Assembly (NCBI GenBank): GCA_025331125.1
Contig: JAOALB010000178.1
Location: 34,539-98,538 of the forward strand
Length of the DNA: 64,000 nucleotides
Reading direction: 5' to 3'
DNA from: Mycogone perniciosa
Taxonomy: Eukaryota > Ascomycota > Sordariomycetes > Hypocreales > Hypocreaceae
In this document: piece after piece, positions 24,091 through 37,759 of the stretch
Layout: every line of letters starts with the position of its first letter
Position numbering within the stretch: the first letter of the stretch is position 1
Notes under the pieces: model-generated
What the model saw: only the letters and a program-made list of their open reading frames with translations
What the model was told of the DNA's origin: nothing
The model's database searches: none
Made by a program: the position numbers and the translations under genes

Positions 24091-27000
24091 AGTTTCTAGG
24101 AATTATATTCCTCTTTATAGTTTTTTTATTTTATTAAATACTGGTATTTATTATCTTTTAGTTTTATAGCTTTAATTTCTTTAACTTTATATTTTTCTTT
24201 AATTAATAAAACTTTAATTAAATTTATAATTAATTTATTTTTTAATTTATTTTATAATACTCTTTTAAGTAGTAAAATATAAAATATTAAGTAAATCTAA
24301 ATACTATTGAATAATATAAGTTTATAAATAACTTTTAAAATAACCTTTTTAATTAAGTAAAGTTTAAGTTTTTTAAAATTTAATTTATTGCTTAATTATA
24401 TTATGTTAATATTTGCAGTCTTTTTCTTTAGCGAATAATAATATAAATAAACTATATCTCCCTCTTTAAAGATTAATCCCTTCAATTTATATTTATTAAT
24501 ATACTTTTTTATTTTCTTTTATATAAAGTAAAGGTATACTTATATTCTTTTATATAACTGTTTTATATCTTTAACTTTAATTTATACTTTATTAATATAT
24601 AGGCTTTTCTTTAATACTTTATATATATTTAGCGTAAAGCTATAATTAGTGTATATAAAGCTAAATCCGGTTAACTTTAAAATATTACTATTATAGGATA
24701 TTTATAAAATTAATAATTTCTTTATTTAATTATTTTAATTAAAGTTAATATAACTTTTTAAATAAACTTTAATAATTTAGTTAATATATTTTATTTATTT
24801 ATTTATCTATAAGTAATATATAATATTAAACTTATAATTTATATTTAATTAATTTATGAATATTTACTAAAATTTCAATATAATAGTTAATCTATAATTA
24901 AAAATAATTTTAGCTGGAATTATATAGTTAACTGTAATACATTATAAAAATATATAAATTAATATTTTTGCATTTATTACTTTTTTACATAAAAGGAAGT
25001 AAAAGTATTTATTAAATTAGTTTATAATTATTAAAATATTGTTATATTTAATTTTTAATTTTAGTTTAATATATAATAATTTAACTATAAAGTTTAATAA
25101 AATTAATTTTTATAGTTATTTTAATATTAATAAAGGTTAAAGTTTATTATATAGTTTATATTTTAAAGTCTTAACTATTCTATAAATTATATAGCGAGAG
25201 ATAATATTTTATATTATTTTCTTAAACTTTTAAAACTTAAAGTACCTTTATATTTATTTATATATTTTATAAATACCTTTATATTTATATACTAAACATT
25301 AATAAACTTTTATAACTATATTCCTTTAAAGTTTATCTGGGATTTAGATTTTCTTTATTTTATTATTTAATTCCTTTATGATTAAATTTAATATCTTTTA
25401 GGAATTTATTATTATTTTAAGTAATATAATACTCTTTAATGCATTAAAGTATAGTATTATTACTGGATACTTTATATATAGCTTAAAGTATTATTTATTA
25501 ATAATATCTATTAAAGGTTTATTTTAAAATCTGCCTAATATACTTAATCTTTCCTTAATTATAGTTAATTTATTTATTAAATGCATTTATTTATTTATTC
25601 TTAAATCCTTTCTAGTAAATTAATATATAATTAAATTTTAAAAGGTATTTTATATAGTAGATTTACTTTCGAAAAAACTATTAAACTATTGCGAAATACA
25701 CGATATTTTTATAATTAATATATATTAACTTTATATATTCCTTTTAATAAATAGTATTACTATTTTTTAAATGTAAAAATAATAGTAAACAACTCTTTAT
25801 TATATATTAAATAGTTTTATTTTATATTATATAAGGCTTAAAAATAAAAAGTAATAGGGTAGAGCTTATTATTTTTATCCTTTTAATTAAACTAAGCTTT
25901 TATAGTAAAGTTAAAAGTATTTATTTTAATTTTTATTTCTTTAAATAAATTAAATATTATAAATATAGGTTTTTTTAAAATAAACTATTTAAGTTTATTA
26001 AAGGCTTTTTATATATTTAATATTTATAAAAACTTTTAATTTTTTTTAGTAAATTTATAAAGAGTTTATATAATACTTTTATAGCTTTTAATAAATTATT
26101 AATAATAGTTAATAAATTCTAAAAAGCTTTAAACTTTTTTAACTATTATAAATATAGGCTAATCTTTTACTGCTTATACGTTTAATAAATTTATATAAAT
26201 TTTTTTAAAGGTAATAATATACTTTAAAAAAGTAACTTTTTATATATAGAATTTATATTTCTTTAATTTTATAAATAATTTAATATTTTATAGTATTTAT
26301 AATACTTTATAGATATATATTTTATATTTTTTAAAGGTTTTTAAAAAAATTAAAATATTATTTAAATATATAACTATAAAGATATTTAAGTACTTTTTTA
26401 ATATATTATTAATAATCTTTTAAAATATTACAGGAGTATTAATAAAACTAAAAGGTATAATAAAGTATTTAAATAAACTATATTTAGTTTAAAATATAGT
26501 TATTTATTTATATTTTTCTTTAGTTTAAATAAAGTTATAAGCGCCTTTAAAATTTAATGCTATAAATTACTTTTTCTTATATAGTTTATTTTATAATTTT
26601 ATATTTAATAGTAGTATAGTTTTATTTTTTATAATAGCTTTATTAAGCTATTAATAATTTATAATTAATTATAATTTACTTTTTTTTTTAATATAAATAT
26701 AATAAAATAGCCTGCTTTTAATAAAAAAGGTTAAATATACCCTTTAATTAATATATTATTTAAATAGTTATATAGGCTTTTAAGCTATTTTTATTTAAAT
26801 TATAGATTTTATAAAAGGTAATATTTATATTATTTTTAAATTTGATTATATAGTCCTATTAGCTGTATTCCAGTAACTTTATATTAAATGTTTCTTTAAA
26901 TAGTTTATTATATTTCTTATATTCTTTAAGGATATTTTATAGTTATTTTAATAATACTGCTATTTTAAAGCTTTTTATTTTAAGTATTTTATTAATATTA

Positions 27001-30000
27001 TTAAATACTTTCTATAAAAAGCCAATTATTCATTAAATTTATTTATTTTTTCCTTTATTTTACTTAAATTTTACTTTTAGGTGGATTATTTATATAATTA
27101 AATTAAAGGTAACTTTTTTAATTCCTTTTTTCAGTATACTTAAAAGGTTCTATATTGGATTTCTGCCTTGCAGTTAAAGCCTTTGTAATAGTTTTAATCG
27201 CTAAAAAAGCTTTACTATTGCGCTAATAAAGCTAGCTGTTCTTTTAGTTAATATTAAAGTTATTGCATTTTAATTAAAGATAATTAAAAATAATATTATA
27301 CCTATTAATATTTACTATATTATAAAAAACTACTTTTTTATATTTAGCGATTTTAAATTTAAAATAATTAATTTTTTACTTAATCTATTTATTATTATAT
27401 ATAAAGGCTTTTCTTTTTATTTAATAAAGTTATTATAGTTTAGTTTTTTTTTTTAAAAATAACTATAAGCGATTTATAGTTATAAGTATAATAAAATTAC
27501 CTATTACTTTATTATCTATTAATATATATAACTAATATCCTTTAACTATTATCTTTAATTTAAAATATAGTAAATCTTCATTATTACTTTTATTATTTAA
27601 TATTATAAAAGATATAAGTTATTAATTATTACTTTATAGCTTTTTTATAGCTAATATTAATTATTTCTTAATTTTCTTTTCTTCTATAGATTTTGCAGTT
27701 AATTAAAGTTCCTTAAAGTAAATACTACTTTCTTTTATTATAGGCAGTTCTTTTATAAGAATTCAAGTTAAATTAATTCTGATATAGCTTTTTTATAATT
27801 TAATTAATCTTTTTATCTTTTAAAGTAAGTTTAAATTTTATATACTTTTATATTTCCTATTTTTAAAGTTTTTCCTATAAGTAAATAATGCATTTATCTT
27901 TCTAGTAGTATATATAATTTAGTAATAAATATAAAGTATTATTAGTTTATTATAAATGCTAATCTTGCAATTTATTTTGCTTATATATAATATATATTAA
28001 GCTATTGCACTTTAAATAGTATTATCGATTACACTTAAACCTTTTATTATAGCGGAAGTGCTATTTTATTAATTTCTTTTAACAGTAAATATAATATCCT
28101 TTAAATTTATATTCTTTAAATCTTTACAGCCAATAATATTCCTTAAAAGCTTTAATATTTAATTTAATAATAATAATCTTAAAGCTTTAATACTATATAG
28201 TTATAATCTATTTTTTAAAAGTATTATAATTTTATATTTATTTTATAAAGTAAAATAAGCTTTTAATTAAACATATATTATATATTACTTTCTTTTAAAA
28301 GCATACTATATATTTATATATAATATAAATAACTTATAATATAGTATAGTGCTTTTTATAAATAAAGTTATTTACAGTATAGTCTTTTTATATATAGAAA
28401 TATATAAGTTCTTTATATATAATTAAAGTAACTGGGATAGCTTTAATAGCTGTTTTATTATTAGTTTTATTTTATATATAAAGCTATTTATATAAGTATA
28501 GGTTTAATCTATTTAACTATATACTTATAATAACTCGTTTAATTAGGCTTAAATAATATTTATATAATTTACTTTTAAGGTTATTATTTATAAGTAATAT
28601 ATTTTCTAGTTTTAAAGGTATAGTACTATATAGTAATAGTCTCTATTATAAAGGGTTACTTTTATTTTCATTATTAAAGTTATTACTATTAGTTTATTTT
28701 TTATTGCCTATAATAATTTAATTAAAATATTAATAGTTAATTATAGCGATTATTTAGTTATTTAAAATACTATTATCTTTATTTAACTTTATATAATTAA
28801 AATTCAAGTTTTATATTATTAAATTATTTAAATATAGTAAATATTTATTTATTGTATTTTCTTTAAAGATACCTTTAAAAGCAAAAGATTTAAGTTTTAA
28901 TTAATATCCTGTTTAATTTATTATAAATATTTCTTTAAGTTATTTTAAATATTATCTGCTTTTATCTTTATAAGATTTATAAATAAAATAGCTATTATTA
29001 TAATATATAGTTTAGTTAAATAATATATAATTAATAGTTTTTAAAACTATATTAAGCTATTATTTAAGTTTTAGTATTAGCTTTTAAAGTTTATTAGGTT
29101 TAACTTTTATAAAGCTTTATAGGCCTTTAAAATATATTTTAGTTTATTATAGTTATAATAAATAACCTTTACTTTTCTTTTTTAAATAGTATTTAAATCT
29201 ATTTAATTAAATCTTTTATTATTAAAGCTAATAATATATTTTTATTACTTTTTACTTTAATTTATATATTTTTAATATTTATAAACTTATTTAAATTACT
29301 ATTATCTTTTCTTCATATTTAAATAACATTTATAAAATAAATTATTTATATTTATATATTTTTTTATAAAGCTAATAATGCCTTTATTATAAAAAAACTT
29401 ATAAATTTCCCTTTTTATTTTTAACTTAAATTTATTATAAAGGTACTTAATAAAATTAAAAACCTTTTATTTAACTTTAAAAGTACAGTCTTTAAAGTAT
29501 CTAATATAGTTAAAGTATTTTTCTTTTAAATTAAATCTTTAAATTTATTTTCTGCAGTATATTTTCTATTAATATTATTAAAGATATTCTTTAATCTTTC
29601 TTTACATTAATTATAGCTAGAAAATATAAACTTTATTTATTTTTTAGCTTTACTTTTATATTTAAAAAATCCCTTTAAATAAATTTAAATTACCTTAAAG
29701 TATTTCCTTTAAATTATTTAACTGTTAAAAAAGCTTTATTAGTCTTTATGTTAAATCTAGTTAAAAAATAAATAAAATAGTTATATAGTTAAGTAAAAAA
29801 TAGTTAAAGTGCTATAGTACTTTTATTAAAGTGCTTAAAAGGTTATATTTTAAGTAACTCTTTTCAATCTCTTAAAGGTTAGTTTCTTTTATAGTTTAAT
29901 ATAAGGTTGAGAGCAGGTAAAGCCTAATTTTATAAGTTTATAATAATTATTTACTATTAATAAATTATTTCTTAATATCTAGCATTTTTAATAATTAAAT

Positions 30001-30253
30001 ATGAATAGTATTATTTTATTTTATATAATTAGCTTTTATATATTAAAAGGCTTCCTTATATAAATATATAGTTATTCTATTTTATTAACTTTATCTTTAT
30101 CTTAACTTCTACTTATATTATTATCTCTATTATTATCTTTCTTTAATAAAAAGGTAGAATAGAGGGTAAAGTATTAAAAGAGGATACTGTAGTAAATATA
30201 TTTACTGTATTACTTAAAGTCTTTAATAGCCTTTTAAATAAAAGCTATTAATA

Positions 30254-30654
30254 TATAACAATTTAGGTTAATTTTTAACAGTTAAACCGAAGTTTATAGG
30301 TTTATATTAATATAAAGGTTAAAGATAAATATTCAATAAGGTAATATAGTTATAATTTTATAAAATAAATAGTTCTAGTAAATATAATTTATTAATAACT
30401 ATTTAAATAACTATATTAAATAATTATAACTTATCCAGTTTTATATATAAAGGAGATATATAATAAATGTAATTAAATCATACATAGATTATAGTTATAT
30501 TAGATTACTTTAATGTATATTTTATAATCTAAGTAATCTATAGTTTACAGTAATCCAAGTAATCCTTCTTAATTAAATAATCGTTCTATTATTCTCCCAG
30601 AGTATATACTGCTTTAGACCCTTTATACGGCCATAAAAGGGTCGGGTTATAAGA
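30254..30654 (-). repeat. 5' LTR of element A'
   Basis: Reverse-strand LTR from 'tataacaatttagg' to 'gggttataaga', 401 bp, mirrored by the 22948 copy. The right flank TATAT is the second half of the target duplication. Confidence 0.85.
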
Positions 30655-33600
30655 TATATTAACCTTATTAGGCAGAAAAAGGAGCCTTTATATATAATAA
30701 CAGATAAGTTAAGCGAAAAATTAATTATTTTAAACTTAAAATTACTAAATGTAAAAAAGTAGTTTTTTATAATATCGTAAATATTAATAGGTATAATATT
30801 ATTTTTAATTATTTTTAATTACAATACAATAACTTTAATATTAACTAAAATAATAGCTAGCTTTATTAGCGCGATAATAAAGCGTCTTTAATAATAAAAA
30901 CTATTAAAAAGGCCTTAATTACAGGGAAGAAATCTTAAAATATAAAACCTTTAAGTAAGCTAATAAAGGGAATTAAAAAAGTTACTTTTAGTTTAATTAT
31001 AGAAATAATGTACCTAAAAATAAAACTTAAATAAAGTAAAACAAAAAATAAATAAATTTAAAGAATAATTGCCTTTTTATAGAAAGTATTTAATAATATT
31101 AATAAAATATTTAAAATAAAAAGCTTTAAAATAGCAGTATTACTAAAATAACTGCAGAATATATTTAAAGAATACTAGAAGTATAATAAGCTATTTAAAG
31201 AAATATTTAATATAAAACTACTAGAATACAGTCAATAAAACTATATAATTAAGCTTAAGGATAATGCTAGTACTACCTTTTATAAAATGTATAATTTAAT
31301 AAAAAAGAGCTTAAAAGCCTATATAACTACTTAAATAATTTATTAGCTAAAAGGTATATTTAACCCTTTTTATTAAAAATAAGGTATTTTATTATATTTA
31401 TATTAAAGAAAAGAAGTAAATTATAATTAATTATAGATTACTAATAGTTTAATAAAGCTATTATTAAAAATAAAACTCTATTATTATTAATTATAAAATT
31501 ATAAAATAAACTATATAAAAAAATAGTTTATAGTATTAGACTTTAAAGGCACTTATAACTTTATTTAAATTAAAAAATGATATAAATAAATAACTGCCTT
31601 TTAAATTAAATATACTTTATTTAAATTTTTAATTATACCTTTTAGCTTTATTAATACCTTTATAATATTTTAAAGAATAATTAATAATATATTAATAAAG
31701 TACTATAATATCTTTATGGTTATTTATTTAAATAATATTTTAATTTTTTTAAATACTTTTAAAGAATATGAAGAATATATTTATAAAGTATTATAAATAA
31801 TATAAAATATTAAACTATTTATAAGATTAAAGGAATATAAATTTTATATATAGAAAGTTACCTTTTTAAAATATATTATTACCTTTAAAGAAGTTTATAT
31901 AAATTTATTAAAGGTATAAACAGTAAAAGATTAGCCTATATTTATAATAGCTAAAGAGGTTTCCAGCTTTTTAAAATTTATTAACTATTATTAATAATTT
32001 ATTAAAGGCTATAAAAGTATTATATAAACCTTTTATAAATTTAAGAAAAAGGATTAAAAGTTTTTATAGGCATTAAATATATAAAAAGCCTTTAATAAAC
32101 TTAAACAGTTTATTTTAAAAAAACCTATATTTATTATATATAATTTATTTAGAGAAATAAAAGTTAAAATAAATATATTTAACTTTACTATAAAAGCTTA
32201 ATTTAACTAAATAAATAAAAACAGTAAACTATACTTTATTGCCTTTTACTTTAAAATACTATATAGTATAAAACTAAACTATTTAATATATAATAAAACG
32301 TTTTTTACTATTATTTTTGCATTTAAAAAAGAGTAATATTATTTATTAAAAGGAATATATAAAGTTAAAATATATATTAACTATAATAATATTATATATT
32401 TCGCAATAGTTAAATAACTCTTTAAAAGGCAGATTTACTATATAAAATACCTTTTAAAATTAAACTATATTTTAATTTATTAAAAAGAATTTAAAAATAA
32501 ATAAATAAATATACTTAACAAATAAATTTATTATAATTAAAGAAAGATTAAGTATATTAAATAGATTTTAAAGTAAACCCTTAAAAGATATTATTAATAA
32601 ATAGCGCTTTAAACTATATATAACATATTTAATAATAATACTATACTTTAATATATTCAAACGCACTATATTACTAATAAAAATAATAAATTCCTAGAAA
32701 ATATAAACTTTAATAATAAAGGAATTTAATAATAAAATAGAAAGAGTTAAATTTTAAATAAGGTTTAGAAAAATATAATTATAGAAGTTTATTAATATTT
32801 AGTATATAAATATAAAGTATTTGCAAAACCTGTAAATAGATTTAAAACTAATTTAAATTTTAAAGGCTTTAAAAAGTTATATAAAGTATTATTTCTCGCT
32901 ACATAACTTATAAAAGAATTAAAACCTTAAAATCCAAACTATATAGTAAACTTTAACCTTTATTAATATTAAAGTAGCTATAAGAATTAAGTTTTATTAA
33001 GTTTTATTATTAAATTACTATTATTTATTAAATTAAAATTAAAGATTAAATATAATAATATTTTAATAATTATAAAGTAATTTATTAAATACTTTTATTT
33101 CCTTTTATATAAAAAGGTAATAAATATAAAAATATTAATTTATATATTTTGCAATTTATTATAGTTAACTATATAATTTTAATTAAAATTATTTTTAATT
33201 AAAGATTAACCTTTGCATTTAAATTCTAGTAAATATTTATAAGTTAATTAAGTATAAATTATAAACTTAATACTATATATTACTTATAAATAAATAAATA
33301 AATAAAATATATTAATTAAGCTATTAAAGTTTATTTAAAAAGTTATATTAAATTTAATTAAAATAATTAAATAAATAAATTATTAATTCTATAAATATCC
33401 TATAATAGCAATTCTTTAAAGTTAACTAGATTTAGCTTTATATATATTAATTACAGCTTTATATTAAATATATATAAAGTAGTAAAGAAAAGCCTATATA
33501 TTAATAAAGTATAAATTAAAGTTAAAGATATAAAATAGTTATATAAAAAAATATAAGTATACCTTTACTTTATATAAAAAAAAATAAAAAACTAAATTAA

Positions 33601-33999
33601 TAAGTATAAATTAAAAGGATTAATCTTTAAAAAGGGAGATATATTTTATTTATACTATTATTCGCTAAAAGAAAAGACTATAAATATTAAAATAATATAA
33701 TTAAGCAATAAATTAAATTTTAAAAAATTTAAACTTTATTTAATTAAAAAGGTTATTTTAAAAGTTATTTAAAAACTTATACTGTTAAATAATATTTAAA
33801 TCTATTTAATATTTTATATTTTACTATTTAAAAAAGTCTTATAAAATAAAGTAAAGAATAAATTAATTATAAATTTAATTAAAGGTTTATTAATTAAAGA
33901 AAAATATAAAGTTAAAGAAATTAAGCTATAAAAATAAAAAATAAAAAATGTTTATATTTAATACAATAACAGAATAATAAAGAAGAATATTACTTTTAA

Positions 34000-34370
34000 A
34001 AGTTTAAAGAATAATTTAAGCACTTTTAAATAACTCTAAAATAATTCTATTAAAGTCTTAGTTTATTAATAATAAATTAAATAGCTTAAAAGCAGTCTAG
34101 TTAAATGTATTAATAGCCTTTAAAAAGTATTTATTAATAATAGCCTTTACTTTATAATATTTAGCTTTATTTAGTTTATTTATACTTTTTAACTTGAAAT
34201 TTACTATCTTTACTATTTTTATTATTAATACTTTACACTAGGTATAAAGATAAGTTAATTGCGCTAAAACTTTAAAAGACTTATAATGCAATTCTACTAA
34301 CTTCAACTTTACCTTTTACTCTTATACCTTTAATTGCTTATACTTTAAAGTAATATAAAATATTAAAAAA
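34000..34370 (-). pseudogene. Coiled-coil antisense frame of element A (degraded)
   Basis: Reverse complement of the stretch between the degraded chromodomain of A and the B insertion. It aligns with the D copy (54534-54870), starting with 'KYKQLK' and containing 'LAQL', 'YKVLII'-type and 'NKLNKAKYYKVKAII'-type runs, then the terminal stop. It is convergent to pol. Confidence 0.5.
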
Positions 34371-34739
34371 AAGGAAAAAAAGGAAAAATATAAAAGAAAT
34401 AAAAATACTTATAAGTATTTATTAATACTTTAAAACTATTATAAAAGCGCCTTTATTAAATATACTTTTAATATTAAAATACTTTATTTATTATTTTATA
34501 AATATAATCATTAAAATAATACTATAAATAAAGTATAGTTTTAAAACCTAATTCTTTAATAAAAGATATAAAGGCTAAGCGCTAAAAAGTCTTTAAAAAA
34601 TAAACTTTTTAATATAATTTATATTATTAGTACTATATATATAAAAAAGAAAAAGAAAAAAGAATATTATACTTATAAAGGGAGGTATAGTATTTATATA
34701 AAATAGGTAAAGTTTTAGGGATAAAATTATTAGGAGGGG

Positions 34740-35097
34740 TGTTATAACCTGAACATGCGACCTATACATATATACGTCACATACTGATACACGTAACTTA
34801 GACTGACGGCCAGATCGTGGTCCCTAATTCTTATACAATAGTCTACGCTTTTAAAGGATCAGTCTATAACTCAAAGACAATTAGTCTTTAGTATATCTCC
34901 TTTATATATATATAATTAGCTTATCACTTACTTAATATAGTTACTTAAATAGTCGTTAATAAATTACATTTACTAGAACCGCCTATTCTATAGAATTATA
35001 ACTATATTACCCTGCTTAGTATTTATCTTTAACCTCTCTATTAATATAAACCTATAAACCTCGGTTTAACTATTAAGAATTAACCCGGATTGTTATA
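34740..35097 (+). repeat. 5' LTR of element B (type B, 358 bp)
   Basis: Begins TGTTATAACCTGAACATGC and ends CGGATTGTTATA. The first ~155 bp (U3 with 'tatatacgtcacat') have no similarity to type-A LTRs. From 'tatatctcctttatata' onward it matches them closely. Confidence 0.92.
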
Positions 35098-35499
35098 CGT
35101 TAACGACTTTTATTTAGAAGGCCATTAAGAATCCTAAGCAATATCGCAAATATATCCACTGCAGCATCCTCTTCCAATAATCCTAACACTCTACCCTTTA
35201 TTCTACCTCCTCGCTAAAGGCAGGACAATAATAGAGATAATAATATAAGTGGAAGTAAAGATAAAGATAAAGTCGATAAAACGGAATAACTTTATATTTA
35301 TATAAAAGAAGCCTTTTAATAAATAAAAGCCAATTATATAGAATAGGAATAACGCTATTAATATTTAATTGCTGAAAACGCTAGATTTCAGTAAATAATT
35401 CACTAACAGCAAGCAATTATTATAAACTTATAGAATTAGGCCTTACCTGCTTTAAACCTTATACCGAACTATAAAAGGAACTGACCTTTAAAAGATTTA

Positions 35500-36270
35500 A
35501 GAGAGTCGCTTAAAATGCAGCCCTTTAAACCCTTTAATGGAAGTATTATAGCACTTTAACCATTTCTCACTTAACTATATAACTATTTCACCTACTTCCT
35601 AACCAGCTTTAATATAAAGACTAGTAAAATCCTCTTAGCTGCTAAATAACTTAAAAGAAACGCCTTAAAGTAATTTAAATCTACTTAAAGGGATTTGTTT
35701 AATAATAAAAGTAAAGCTAATAAGCAAATATAGCTTATATTTGCCAGCTATAATTAATTTAAGGAAGAATTAAAGAATATCTTTAATAATATTGATAAAA
35801 AATATACTATAGAAAATAAACTTATAAACTTAGTCTAGAAAGGAAGATACTCCGACTATACTATATACTTTAAGAATTATACTTTTAAAGTTAAACAAAG
35901 AAACTCTACTTTTATTAAACCCTTTTATAATAGACTTAAACTAAAAGTTAAAAGGGAAGCTTATAAATTCTCTCGCGATAAAGGCATTACTAAGTTTATT
36001 AAAAAATGCATAAATGTAGACAATTTACTTTATAAACTTTATTTAAATATAAAAAAAAGATAACAGTAATCCGGATAAGTTTATAAATATTAAGGATATA
36101 TAAACTAAAGCAAGAAGTAATAAGAATATATTGCCAGCTTTAACAATAAAAGACCTAGTTAAATAGATTTAAACACTATTTAAAAGGGAAAGGTAAAGGT
36201 TATCTATTATAACTGTAATAAACCAGGATATATTTTAAGGGACTGCAAAGCTTTATAAAAGCCGAAAACT
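35500..36270 (+). pseudogene. Element B gag with CCHC zinc knuckle (degraded)
   Basis: Structural capsid-like polyprotein of the retroelement. The frame near 36196-36245 reads 'YCYNCNKPGYILRDCKA', a CCHC-type knuckle in which the histidine position has changed. Upstream lies a K/F/L-rich capsid-like stretch shared with copies A, D, E and F. Many TAA/TAG codons derive from CAA/CAG/TGG, as expected from RIP. Confidence 0.7.
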
Positions 36271-37759
36271 AATAAACCCTAAAAGCCTGCGCCAAAACCT
36301 AAATAAAAAGTTAATATAATTTTAAAAGCTATCAATTATATATTACTTAGCTAGACTATATACTATAACAATAACTGCCTTATTTATAAAACTAATAAAA
36401 ATAAAAGCAGATAATACTTCAAATAACCTAGAAAGATATCTATAATAAACTAAAAAGGATATTAATTAAAACTTAAATATTTAACTCTTAAAGATATTTT
36501 TAGAGAAAATAAAATAAATAAGTATTTACTATACCTAGACAGTTTAATGGAATAAAACCTAAACTCTAGCTATATAAAGTTAAATAGGGATAATAGTATT
36601 TTAAATAAATAAATAATTACTATAATTAACTATTAATATTTTAATTAAATTACTATAAATAATAAAGGATAGACTAGTAGTAATAGCTTTAATAATAAAA
36701 ATAAAAATAACCTTTTACAATATAGACTATTACTATATAATACTATACCTTTAAAACTAGAAAGTATACTACCTATAAACAGTAACCTTAAAGGTAAACT
36801 AAATAAATACTACCTAAACTTAATTAAAATGGTTACTATAGGTATACAGCAAAACAAGATAAACCTACGCCTTTATAAATAGTTTTATATACAAAACAGA
36901 GCTAATAATAAAATAGCTATTAAAGCTATCTTAATTACTTTAACTATATATAAAGAACCTATATACCTTTATATATAAAGAGACTACACTATAAATAACC
37001 CTACTTATAAAGAGTATTATACTATATCCTAGGTCACTTACATTATATATAGGTATATAATATACTTTTAAGAGAAAGTAAAGTATAATATATTTTTAAT
37101 TAAAATCCTATTTTACTCTATAGAATAGGTATAGGATTATAATACCTTTAAAGAGTAAATTATAATTATACAGTATTAAAACTTTAAAATTATTATTATT
37201 AAACTAGATACTGAAACTTTAAAGGAATATTGTTAGCTATAAGGACTTAAAGGATATAAGTTTAAAAGATACTATATCCACTGCTAAAAGAAATTAATAA
37301 AATAGCATTTCCGCTATAATAAAAGGTTTAAGTATAATTAACAGTATTATTTAAAGTGCAATAATTTAAAGTATATTATATATAAATAAAATAAATTAAG
37401 GGACTAGTATATATAATAAGCTAATAATACCCTATACTTATTACTAGACTATATATACTGCTAAAAGGATAAATATATTATCTACTTATAAAAAAAGCTC
37501 TAAAAATAGTAAATATAAAAGCATATAAAGTATAAACCTACTTTAAAGGATAAAGAGATTAATTAAATTATAAAAGAGCTGTATAAAAACCAGTTTAACT
37601 TCATTACCTATAAAGGAACTGCCTATAATAGGAGAAGGTGGCATTTACTTTAAAGAACCCCGACTAATTATAAAGTCTGCGCAAAAAGAAAAATTAAAAA
37701 ATAACTAATATTACCTATAAAAGGGCTATAGGGTAATAATTAATAAATTATATCTCTTA

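Larger units (their letters stand above)
22948..30654 (-). mobile_element. Inverted full-length chromovirus A' nested in A (7707 bp)
   Basis: Minus-strand element of the same type as A. LTRs of 401 bp lie at 22948-23348 (its 3' LTR) and 30254-30654 (its 5' LTR). It is flanked by the duplication TATAT (22943-22947 and 30655-30659). Gag lies toward 30.2-28.5 kb, protease near 27.5 kb, RT near 26.9-26.3 kb, and integrase from about 26 to 24.4 kb, all on the minus strand and heavily degraded. Removing it restores the A sequence 'aaactatat|taacc', which matches element B at the same position. Confidence 0.88.
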